DNA of 13,699 bases from Truepera sp. (lineage in GTDB: Bacteria; Deinococcota; Deinococci; Deinococcales; Trueperaceae): the NCBI GenBank assembly GCA_018333775.1, contig JAGXSO010000107.1, positions 1 through 13,699 of the forward strand, read 5' to 3'. The first letter of the stretch is position 1. Every line of letters starts with the position of its first letter. A model generated the notes under the pieces. It did not search any database and had not been told where the DNA came from. It saw only the letters and a program-made list of their open reading frames with translations. This document shows positions 1 to 4,589 of the stretch, in pieces. The translations under genes and the position numbers were made by a program.

Positions 1-323
1 TGGCGACCCAACCGCCGTTAAAGAAGTACACCGATATGCAGCGGATCTTTGTCGTGCTCAGCGCGATGATCGAGAAGACCATGCAGGCGATTGCCGAGGG
101 GGATGTCGGGGCGGCACAGCAGGGGCTGACTATGGACGACGAGATCGACGATCTGTACCAGCAGATCCAGCGGGAGCTGCTGACCTATATGATGGAGAAT
201 CCCAAGGTGATCACCACGGCTTTGAAGCTGATGAATGTGGGGCGGTACTTAGAGCGCCTGGGCGACCATTTGGAGAACGTCAACGAGCACACTATCTTCT
301 GGCTTACCGGCGAGAGGCTATAG
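1..323 (+). CDS. phoU: PhoU phosphate-signalling protein, C-terminal fragment
   Basis: The frame is open from the left edge (first full codon at base 3) to TAG at 321-323, giving about 106 residues of the C-terminal half of PhoU. The visible part has the helical PhoU pattern: an acidic helix with DDEIDDLYQQ followed about 45 residues later by RYLERLGDHLENVNEHTIF, which matches the family's metal-binding E/DxxxD and RxxER-type motifs. In known systems PhoU is a peripheral membrane protein that links the Pst phosphate transporter to the PhoR/PhoB two-component system and restrains phosphate uptake. The N-terminal half and any pst genes lie outside the window. The Met at 36 is internal, because the homologous frame continues upstream of it. 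The next gene starts 3 bp after the stop, so the two are probably co-transcribed. Confidence 0.9.
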   Translation, partial: ATQPPLKKYTDMQRIFVVLSAMIEKTMQAIAEGDVGAAQQGLTMDDEIDDLYQQIQRELLTYMMENPKVITTALKLMNVGRYLERLGDHLENVNEHTIFWLTGERL

Positions 324-326
324 TTA

Positions 327-1019
327 GTGCTCCCCCGCTTGGCCGTGGTAACGGCGGTACTGGCAGCGCTGGCCGCCTACCTGTTACAGCCGGAGTTGCG
401 CGCGGCGGTCAATGAGGCGGTAGCGCTGGTTGTGAGGGCGGATATTGCCCCCCTGCGAGAGTACTTACTCAGTTTCGGGCCGTGGGCGGTGGTGGTGTCG
501 GTGCTGCTGCAAATCATCACCTCGGTCCTTGCCCCACTACCAAGCTTTGTGGTTACTTTCGTTAATGCCTTCGTCTTCGGCTTCTGGTGGGGGGTCATGC
601 TAACCTTCAGCTCAGCGCTGTTGGCCTCGGCCATCTGCTTTGGCATCGCCAGGATTTTGGGGCGCCCGGTAGTCGAGCGTCTGGCCACCCGGCGCGCACT
701 CGAGGCGACCGACGGTTTCTTTGTGCGGCACGGCCTTTATGCAGTCTTGATCGCCCGACTGATCCCCTTTGTTAATCCCGACGTGATCAGCTATGCCGCC
801 GGGTTAACCTCCTTACGCTGGCGGGTTTTTCTCATCAGCATCGCGCTGGGATCGATCCCCTCGACGTTGCTTTACTCGTATCTGGGCGCTTCAGGGGTCA
901 CTGCGGTCGGTTGGCTCCTCATCCCGTTAGTAGGCCTCGGCCTATTGACGCTGGCTATAGCGCTGTTAAGGTCGCGAAGCAAGGCGGGGGAGAGGCTGGC
1001 CGGCCCGGCTGCCGACTAA
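327..1019 (+). CDS. VTT-domain (DedA/TVP38/TMEM64-like) membrane protein
   Basis: This 230-residue protein has an N-terminal hydrophobic segment (about 4-20) and then the VTT/SNARE-associated domain. Visible signatures are APLPSF (69-73 region), the glycine-rich FVFGFWWG (82-89), GIARILGRP (107-114), ARLIPFVNPDVISYAAG (143-159) and ALGSIPST (173-180), with a last helix near 195-214. The RxxP and NxxxxxAG elements form the re-entrant part of this fold. Relatives include bacterial DedA/YdjZ-type proteins and eukaryotic TMEM41/TMEM64; several are linked to lipid scrambling or undecaprenyl-phosphate recycling, but the substrate here cannot be read from sequence. I chose the GTG start at 327 because it follows phoU by 3 bp and has GAGAGG about 10 nt upstream. 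The C-terminus is basic and short. Its place between phoU and a cell-wall operon may be coincidental. Confidence 0.85.
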   Translation: MLPRLAVVTAVLAALAAYLLQPELRAAVNEAVALVVRADIAPLREYLLSFGPWAVVVSVLLQIITSVLAPLPSFVVTFVNAFVFGFWWGVMLTFSSALLASAICFGIARILGRPVVERLATRRALEATDGFFVRHGLYAVLIARLIPFVNPDVISYAAGLTSLRWRVFLISIALGSIPSTLLYSYLGASGVTAVGWLLIPLVGLGLLTLAIALLRSRSKAGERLAGPAAD

Positions 1020-1068
1020 AACGCTTGTCTATACTCCGCACGGGTGCAGCTAGCTGGTCAGAAAGGGT

Positions 1069-1086
1069 AGTGGGTTGTTTCCCACT
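1069..1086. repeat. Inverted repeat AGTGGG / CCCACT, copy 1
   Basis: AGTGGG (1069-1074) and its exact complement CCCACT (1081-1086) flank a 6-nt loop TTGTTT. No U-tract follows, so an intrinsic terminator is not supported. The right arm is the first part of the heptamer array. The same arms recur at 1333-1347. Confidence 0.6.
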
Positions 1087-1143
1087 GCCCACATCTCACT
1101 GCCCACATCCCACTGCCCACGACCTACTACCTGCAACCTGTTG
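1081..1143. repeat. Nine-unit heptamer tandem array, degenerate
   Basis: The segment reads as nine consecutive 7-bp units beginning CCCACTG, CCCACAT, CTCACTG, CCCACAT, CCCACTG, CCCACGA, then decaying to CCTACTA, CCTGCAA and CCTGTTG. The first six form three 14-bp units that differ at one to three positions. On the - strand this is a run of TGGG every 7 bp, with GGG tracts that could form a G-quadruplex, although one loop is 11 nt. It resembles the short heptameric repeats found in intergenic DNA of cyanobacteria and some other phyla. Function is unknown. Confidence 0.75.
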
Positions 1144-1207
1144 TCGGCCTGCTGAAACGCTCAACATTAGACAGATTTTGAGCAGGTGAGGAGCCGCTCC
1201 CGGCCGA
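1144..1207 (+). other. Foldable segment with nested inverted repeats
   Basis: TCGGCC (1144-1149) pairs with GGCCGA (1202-1207). Inside, GCTCAA (1159-1164) pairs with TTGAGC (1178-1183), and GGAG (1190-1193) pairs with CTCC (1197-1200) across a 3-nt loop, giving a possible three-way structure. An alternative pairs CTGCT (1149-1153) with AGCAG (1181-1185). In a GC-rich region short stems arise by chance, and I recognise no RNA family. Confidence 0.3.
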
Positions 1208-1251
1208 GTGTCTTGCCGCCCGTGGGCGCTCCGAGCTGATGCCCAAAGGTG

Positions 1252-1267
1252 CTAGTATTGCGTCAGC
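1252..1267 (+). repeat. Imperfect 16-bp direct repeat, copy 1
   Basis: This copy, starting CTAGTATT and ending CAGC, matches 1346-1361 at 13 of 16 positions. Together with the preceding TG it forms TGCTAGTAT (1250-1258), which fits an extended -10 hexamer, but no -35 element is seen. Confidence 0.5.
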
Positions 1268-1292
1268 AACGATCATTTCCCGTTTTTCGCGA

Positions 1293-1320
1293 CACCCAAC
1301 CTCCAACCCATAACCCCCAT
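1293..1320. repeat. Second heptamer array, four degenerate units
   Basis: The segment reads CACCCAA, CCTCCAA, CCCATAA and CCCCCAT, four 7-bp units sharing a CC-rich start and AA-rich end. It is a different consensus from the array at 1081-1143 but has the same period and strand composition (C-rich on +, G-rich on -). Confidence 0.6.
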
Positions 1321-1332
1321 AAGTGGAGCACA

Positions 1333-1347
1333 AGTGGGAAACCCACT
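1333..1347. repeat. Inverted repeat AGTGGG / CCCACT, copy 2
   Basis: AGTGGG (1333-1338) and CCCACT (1342-1347) are separated by AAA. The arms equal those at 1069-1086. The left arm contains a TGGGA box (1335-1339), 42 bp upstream of the first box of the putative MraZ operator. Confidence 0.55.
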
Positions 1348-1361
1348 AGTATTTTGCCAGC
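1346..1361 (+). repeat. Imperfect 16-bp direct repeat, copy 2
   Basis: This is the partner of 1252-1267, again starting CTAGTATT and ending CAGC. The two copies lie 94 bp apart, on either side of the second heptamer array. Confidence 0.5.
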
Positions 1362-1376
1362 TTTTGAGTAAGATGG

Positions 1377-1401
1377 TGGGAGATGGTGGGAGATTGTGGG
1401 A
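1377..1401 (+). promoter_or_regulatory. Putative MraZ operator: three TGGGA boxes, 10-bp period
   Basis: TGGGA occurs at 1377-1381, 1387-1391 and 1397-1401, with 5-nt spacers GATGG and GATTG, so the boxes lie on one DNA face. In Escherichia coli MraZ is reported to bind direct TGGGN repeats separated by 5 nt upstream of its own operon. The match in motif, spacing and place, 104 bp before the mraZ start, supports an autoregulatory site. Binding itself is inferred. The boxes end 6 bp before an extended -10 candidate and would cover its -35 region, as expected for a repressor. Confidence 0.75.
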
Positions 1402-1407
1402 AGAGTG

Positions 1408-1416
1408 TGATAGATT
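1408..1416 (+). promoter_or_regulatory. Candidate dcw promoter, extended -10
   Basis: TGATAGATT fits the extended -10 form TGnTAnnnT. No good -35 hexamer lies 16-18 bp upstream; that space is the TGGGA box array. Initiation would fall near 1423 and give a leader of about 80 nt. An alternative is TTGACT (1415-1420) as a -35, but the hexamer 17 bp downstream, TAGCCG, is poor. Confidence 0.4.
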
Positions 1417-1442
1417 GACTTAGGGTGAAAGAGGCGTTAGCC

Positions 1443-1478
1443 GAGGCAAAAAGCCGGATTCCCGGCTAGAAGAGCCTC
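1443..1478 (+). promoter_or_regulatory. Leader hairpin upstream of mraZ
   Basis: An outer stem GAGGC (1443-1447) / GCCTC (1474-1478) encloses an inner stem AGCCGG (1452-1457) / CCGGCT (1462-1467) with the loop ATTC. It ends 10 nt before the Shine-Dalgarno sequence. CTCAC (1476-1480) could instead pair with GTGGG (1487-1491), part of that ribosome binding site, so two exclusive folds are possible. No U-run follows. Confidence 0.4.
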
Positions 1479-1484
1479 ACTACG

Positions 1485-1504
1485 CAGTGGGAGGTCAGTG
1501 GGAG
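1485..1504 (+). promoter_or_regulatory. Doubled CAGTGGGAG at the mraZ ribosome binding site
   Basis: CAGTGGGAG is repeated exactly at 1485-1493 and 1496-1504, 11 bp apart. The first copy supplies GGGAGG (1489-1494), 10 nt before ATG at 1505; the second abuts that ATG. This decides the mraZ start in favour of 1505. Each copy also contains a TGGGA box. Confidence 0.65.
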
Positions 1505-1933
1505 ATGCCGTTCGGCGAGTTCCAGTATGCGGTGGATGACAAGGGACGGGTGATCGTCCCGCCGCCGTTTCGGGAGTTCGTCGATGACGGCATGGTGCTG
1601 ACCCGCGGCATGGAAGGCTGCCTCTATATCTTCCCGCTAGCCGCCTGGCGGCGCATCGAGGAGCGGCTGACCGAGCTGCCGCTGACCGATGCCGAGGCGC
1701 GTAATTTCGTCCGCTTCTTCTATTCCGGTGCCGCCAAGGCCAAGATCGACAACGCCGGGCGAATCACGCTGCCCGCTACCTTGCGCACGTTCGCCGATCT
1801 CGACACCAACGTCGTTATCGCTGGAGCACCCAACCGCCTGGAAATCTGGAGCGAGGCGCGGTGGTTGGCCAACCTAGCCAAGGTGCAGAGTGAGCCGCCG
1901 GCGCCGGAGCTGCTGCGGGAGCTGGTGGGCTGA
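1505..1933 (+). CDS. mraZ: MraZ transcriptional regulator
   Basis: The 142-residue product has two tandem SpoVT-AbrB-like (swapped-hairpin) domains. The first carries DDKGRVIVPPPFR (11-23) and the second DNAGRITLPATLR (82-94), each with the conserved DxxGR signature. MraZ forms ring-shaped oligomers and binds DNA repeats upstream of its own operon; in E. coli it represses the dcw cluster. I start it at ATG 1505 because MPFGEFQYAVDDKGR aligns with the family N-terminus and GGGAGG lies 10 nt upstream. A GTG at 1487 would add six residues, read through the ribosome binding site, and is unlikely. It is the first gene of the operon and its stop overlaps the rsmH start by one base (TGATG). Length is normal for the family. 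Confidence 0.95.
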   Translation: MPFGEFQYAVDDKGRVIVPPPFREFVDDGMVLTRGMEGCLYIFPLAAWRRIEERLTELPLTDAEARNFVRFFYSGAAKAKIDNAGRITLPATLRTFADLDTNVVIAGAPNRLEIWSEARWLANLAKVQSEPPAPELLRELVG

Positions 1934-2802
1934 TGCCGGCGCATACTCCGGTGATGGTGGCAGAGTGCCTCACCGCTCTGGCTGTACAGCCCGGTGCCTG
2001 GTACCTAGATGGCACTTTTGGCGCGGGTGGGCACTCTTGGGCCATCTTGCAGGCGGGCGGCTCAGTGCTGGCCATCGACCGAGATCCCGGTACGCGCCGC
2101 TATGCCGACTTGCTCACCGTTCCGGCGGGGAGCCAGTTCCGCTGGGTAGAAGCCAACTTTGAGGAGCTGGCGGGGGTTGTCCAGGAGGCTGGGTTAATGG
2201 GTGTGGCGGGGGTACTGCTCGATCTCGGCCTCTCCAGCATGCAGCTTGAAGCCGAGCGTGGTTTTGCCTTTCGGGAGAGCGGTCCGCTGGATATGCGTAT
2301 GAGTCGGCACGGGGAGTCCGCTGCCGATATTGTCAATAGCTACGATACCGAAACGTTAGCCGAGCTGCTCTATCGCTACGGCGAGGAGCGCTACAGCCGG
2401 CGCATCGCCAGAGCCATTATCGCGGCGCGCAGCGAGGCGCAAATCACCCGTACCGAGCAGCTGGTCGAGATCATCCAGCGCGCTTATCCTGGTGGCCCGC
2501 GGCGCGATCACCCGGCGCGGCGCACCTTTCAGGCGCTGCGCATCGCCGTTAACGACGAACTGGGTGCCCTCGAAACGGCGCTGGCCGGGAGCGAGCGCTG
2601 CCTGTTGCCGGGTGGGCGGCTGGTAGTCATTAGCTACCACTCCTTAGAGGACCGCATCGTTAAGCGCTTTATTCGCGCCAGCACGCAGCTTGAGGCGCTA
2701 CACAAACGGCCACTCACGGCCAGTAGGGCCGAGATTGAGGCCAACCCCCGCGCGCGCAGCGCCAAGCTGCGCAGCGCTGAAAGGCGTGGCGAGACATCAT
2801 GA
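1933..2802 (+). CDS. rsmH: 16S rRNA m4C1402 methyltransferase RsmH (MraW)
   Basis: The 289-residue enzyme matches RsmH along its length. It starts MPAHTPVMVAECLTAL, has the SAM-binding loop DGTFGAGGHS (26-35) and DRDP (49-52), then DLGLSSMQLE (97-106), a PLDMRM segment (118-123), RRTFQALRIAVNDELGALE (196-214), and VISYHSLEDRIVKRFI (232-247), which holds the family's SYHSLED catalytic motif. The C-terminal NPRARSAKLRSAER is also typical. RsmH methylates N4 of C1402 in the decoding site of 16S rRNA, using SAM, in the cytoplasm. Its position after mraZ is conserved across bacteria. The start overlaps the mraZ stop by 1 bp, and its own stop overlaps ftsL in an ATGA, implying translational coupling. 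All motifs appear intact. Confidence 0.97.
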   Translation: MPAHTPVMVAECLTALAVQPGAWYLDGTFGAGGHSWAILQAGGSVLAIDRDPGTRRYADLLTVPAGSQFRWVEANFEELAGVVQEAGLMGVAGVLLDLGLSSMQLEAERGFAFRESGPLDMRMSRHGESAADIVNSYDTETLAELLYRYGEERYSRRIARAIIAARSEAQITRTEQLVEIIQRAYPGGPRRDHPARRTFQALRIAVNDELGALETALAGSERCLLPGGRLVVISYHSLEDRIVKRFIRASTQLEALHKRPLTASRAEIEANPRARSAKLRSAERRGETS

Positions 2803-3119
2803 CCCGGCGCACGCAACGGCTCTTTCTGCTCTATCTCGGACTGCTCTTGGTGCTGGCCGGTCTGGGGGCCGCCAATCAGCAGCTCTATCGCCAACAGGTC
2901 GCATTGATGACCCAAAAAGCCGTGTTGCAGGTAACGCTTAGCGATCTGCGGCGCGATAGCGCCAGCATCACCGGCGCCTTGGCGGTGCGCGAATGGGCCC
3001 GTCAGCGCGGCATGATCGCTGTTCCTAACGCTAGAGAGGTCCGCGACGTGGCTCCGGTACCACCCCCCATCCTCCCTGTCCCGGAACGGGGTTTGGAGGT
3101 TTATACCGTATGGCGCTAA
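2799..3119 (+). CDS. ftsL: FtsL-like cell division protein
   Basis: This 106-residue bitopic protein has a short basic cytoplasmic end (MTRRTQR), one membrane helix at about 8-25, and then a polar region with heptad-like spacing (about 26-57) that should form a coiled coil. AVREWARQRGMIAVP (62-76) resembles the C-terminal FtsL pattern ending in a conserved G-M. A proline-rich tail follows. FtsL sequences are poorly conserved, so the call rests on size, topology and the slot between rsmH and ftsI. FtsL binds FtsB and FtsQ and activates the FtsW-FtsI synthase at the septum. It overlaps rsmH by 4 bp (ATGA) and ftsI by 10 bp. No strong ribosome binding site precedes it, so it probably depends on rsmH translation. 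Confidence 0.8.
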   Translation: MTRRTQRLFLLYLGLLLVLAGLGAANQQLYRQQVALMTQKAVLQVTLSDLRRDSASITGALAVREWARQRGMIAVPNAREVRDVAPVPPPILPVPERGLEVYTVWR

Positions 3120-4498
3120 AACCCCCCACCCCAGAGCAAGAGCTGCGGCTGCACCGCAAGTTGCTCTTCCTTGGCCTGCTGATCTTACCGCTGTTGGCGG
3201 CCTTGTACGGCTTCGCCTCGTTGCAGATGTCGCTCCCGCAGTGGCCCCAGGCGCTGGCCGAGTCTCCGCGGCGGGGAGCCATCTTGGCGGCTGATGGCAC
3301 CATCCTGGCGGAAGGGAGTGTAGAGAACCGGCGTTATCCGCAAGGTACGCTGGCAGCGCACCTGGTCGGCTTCAGCGGGGCGGTGCAGCCTGATGGGCGG
3401 TTCGGCTTAGAGGGGCTCGAGCTAACGCTAGATAGCCGGTTGCAGCGCGGTGAAACCGTCACGCTAACGATCGACCCCAAGATCCAGGCGGTGGCCCAGG
3501 CCGAGCTGAGAGCGGCGGTAGAGGCTCATCAAGCCCTGAGCGGCACGGTAGTGATGATCGAGGCCGGTACCGGCCGCATCCTGGCGGCGGCGAGCTACCC
3601 GGAGTTCGATCCCAACCGCCAGCGCGAGGTGCGAGATCGCAGCAGCCTTGTCAACAAGGCCTTCCTTGAGCAGCTCGAGCCGGGTTCAACCTTCAAGTCA
3701 TTCGTGATCGCCGCGCTACTTGAGGCCGGGCGGCTGGCCCCGAACGAGGTGCTGACGCTCGAGCGGGCTCTGCGCGTGGGGGGGCAGACCTTCCGGGATG
3801 TGATCCAGCACGACCAGACCCTGAGTGTGGCTGAGATCTTGCGCTACTCCAGCAATATCGGCCTGATCAGGTTGGCCCAGCGCTTCAGCCCCGAGGAGCT
3901 TCACGACTGGCTGCGGCGGTTCGGTTTCGGGCGCGAGGTCGGCCTGCGGCACAGCTTCACCCGCCGCGGTGCGATTAACCCCTGGACCTCTTGGGTGCCA
4001 CAAGACCAGGCTTCGGTGTCGATCGGCCAGAGCCTGTCGACTACCACCTTGCAGCTGGCCGTGGCCTACAGCATCTTTGCCAACGACGGGCTGCTGGTGC
4101 CGCCGCGGTTGCTGGAGGACGAGCCCTGGGATAAGCCGCAGCGCGTCATCAGCCCTGAGGTAGCCAGGGCCGTGCGGAACATGCTGGTGTTTGCCGTCGA
4201 AAGCAGCAGCGCCCGGCGCGCAGCGGTCCCCGGTATCCCCTTAGCGGGCAAGACCGGCACCGCCAACATCTTTGACGCTGAGCAGGGGAGATACCTGCCA
4301 GGGGAGTTCGCAATGGGTTTTGCCGGCATCTTCCCGGCCGATAACCCCCGCGTCACTATGGTGATCTACCTCAAGCGCCCCCAAATCGGTAATCTTAGCG
4401 TGCTGGTGATCACCCCGATCTTTCACGCCATCGCCAGCGAGACCGTCGCGCTGTGGGGCCTGCCGCCGCAACCGACCCGCCTGGTGCAGCAGCGGTGA
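3110..4498 (+). CDS. ftsI: Septal peptidoglycan transpeptidase FtsI (class B PBP), compact form
   Basis: The 462-residue protein has an N-terminal membrane anchor at about 18-38, a reduced pedestal, and a full penicillin-binding transpeptidase domain from about 113. The active-site motifs are intact: S193-TFK (nucleophile S193, K196), S247-SN, and K381-TGT. The usual RGxIxDRxGxxLA motif appears as RRGAILAADGTILAEG (54-69), and GLEGLE (99-104) follows after only about 30 residues, where typical class B PBPs have 100 or more. Length is thus well below the roughly 580 residues of E. coli FtsI. No PASTA domains are present. It cross-links septal peptidoglycan outside the membrane, partnered with FtsW. 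GGAGGT (3095-3100) lies 9 nt before ATG 3110. It is followed by the only gap in the operon, where murE commonly sits. Confidence 0.95.
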   Translation: MALKPPTPEQELRLHRKLLFLGLLILPLLAALYGFASLQMSLPQWPQALAESPRRGAILAADGTILAEGSVENRRYPQGTLAAHLVGFSGAVQPDGRFGLEGLELTLDSRLQRGETVTLTIDPKIQAVAQAELRAAVEAHQALSGTVVMIEAGTGRILAAASYPEFDPNRQREVRDRSSLVNKAFLEQLEPGSTFKSFVIAALLEAGRLAPNEVLTLERALRVGGQTFRDVIQHDQTLSVAEILRYSSNIGLIRLAQRFSPEELHDWLRRFGFGREVGLRHSFTRRGAINPWTSWVPQDQASVSIGQSLSTTTLQLAVAYSIFANDGLLVPPRLLEDEPWDKPQRVISPEVARAVRNMLVFAVESSSARRAAVPGIPLAGKTGTANIFDAEQGRYLPGEFAMGFAGIFPADNPRVTMVIYLKRPQIGNLSVLVITPIFHAIASETVALWGLPPQPTRLVQQR

Positions 4499-4589
4499 AC
4501 GGGTGTATAGTGTGTAATATGTGTAACTTGCTCAACAATGCCCTCTCCACCCCCGCAGTGCTGGCTCTGGTTAGTGACGTGAGGGGATG
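4499..4589 (+). promoter_or_regulatory. ftsI-murF gap with possible internal promoter
   Basis: This is the only non-overlapping junction after mraZ. TATAGT (4506-4511) matches the -10 consensus at 5 of 6 positions, but no convincing -35 lies 16-18 bp upstream. The stretch starts with three 9-bp imperfect repeats (4502-4528) and ends with GAGGGG (4581-4586), the murF ribosome binding site. No terminator hairpin is seen. Confidence 0.35.
4502..4528 (+). repeat. Three imperfect 9-bp tandem repeats
   Basis: The units are GGTGTATAG, TGTGTAATA and TGTGTAACT, sharing a GTGTA core every 9 bp. They are AT-rich compared with the flanking genes and include the TATAGT candidate -10. Confidence 0.5.

Larger units (their letters stand above)
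1020..1504. other. Repeat-rich intergenic region and mraZ leader
   Basis: This 485-bp stretch has no convincing gene on either strand. It ends the phoU/VTT unit without a hairpin plus U-run terminator, and carries the control region of the dcw operon. In order it holds a 10-bp palindrome CAGCTAGCTG (1047-1056), an AGTGGG/CCCACT inverted repeat, a 63-bp heptamer array, a foldable segment, a second heptamer array, another AGTGGG/CCCACT repeat, three TGGGA boxes, an extended -10 candidate, a leader hairpin and a doubled sequence at the ribosome binding site. TGGGA occurs six times on the + strand between 1335 and 1503. Confidence 0.85.

Noticed and set aside
1069..1086. Intrinsic terminator for the phoU/VTT unit
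   Set aside because: The stem is only 6 bp and no U-run follows; the next bases are the C-rich heptamers.
1081..1143. CRISPR array
   Set aside because: Period is 7 bp with no spacers, far from the repeat-spacer layout of CRISPR, and no cas genes are present.
911..1189. 92-residue + strand reading frame across the end of the VTT gene and the heptamer array
   Set aside because: It is out of frame with the VTT gene and its C-terminal half is repeat-derived (H-C-P-H-P-T-type residues).
1127..1333. 68-residue reading frame on the - strand of the intergenic region
   Set aside because: Its ends are translations of the heptamer arrays; it has no domain and no clear ribosome binding site.
1415..1443. 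TTGACT as -35 with TAGCCG as -10
   Set aside because: The -10 hexamer is poor; the extended -10 at 1408-1416 is a better candidate, though not proven.
1487..1504. GTG start for mraZ adding six residues
   Set aside because: It would translate the ribosome binding site itself; ATG 1505 gives the family-typical MPFGEF start with GGGAGG upstream.
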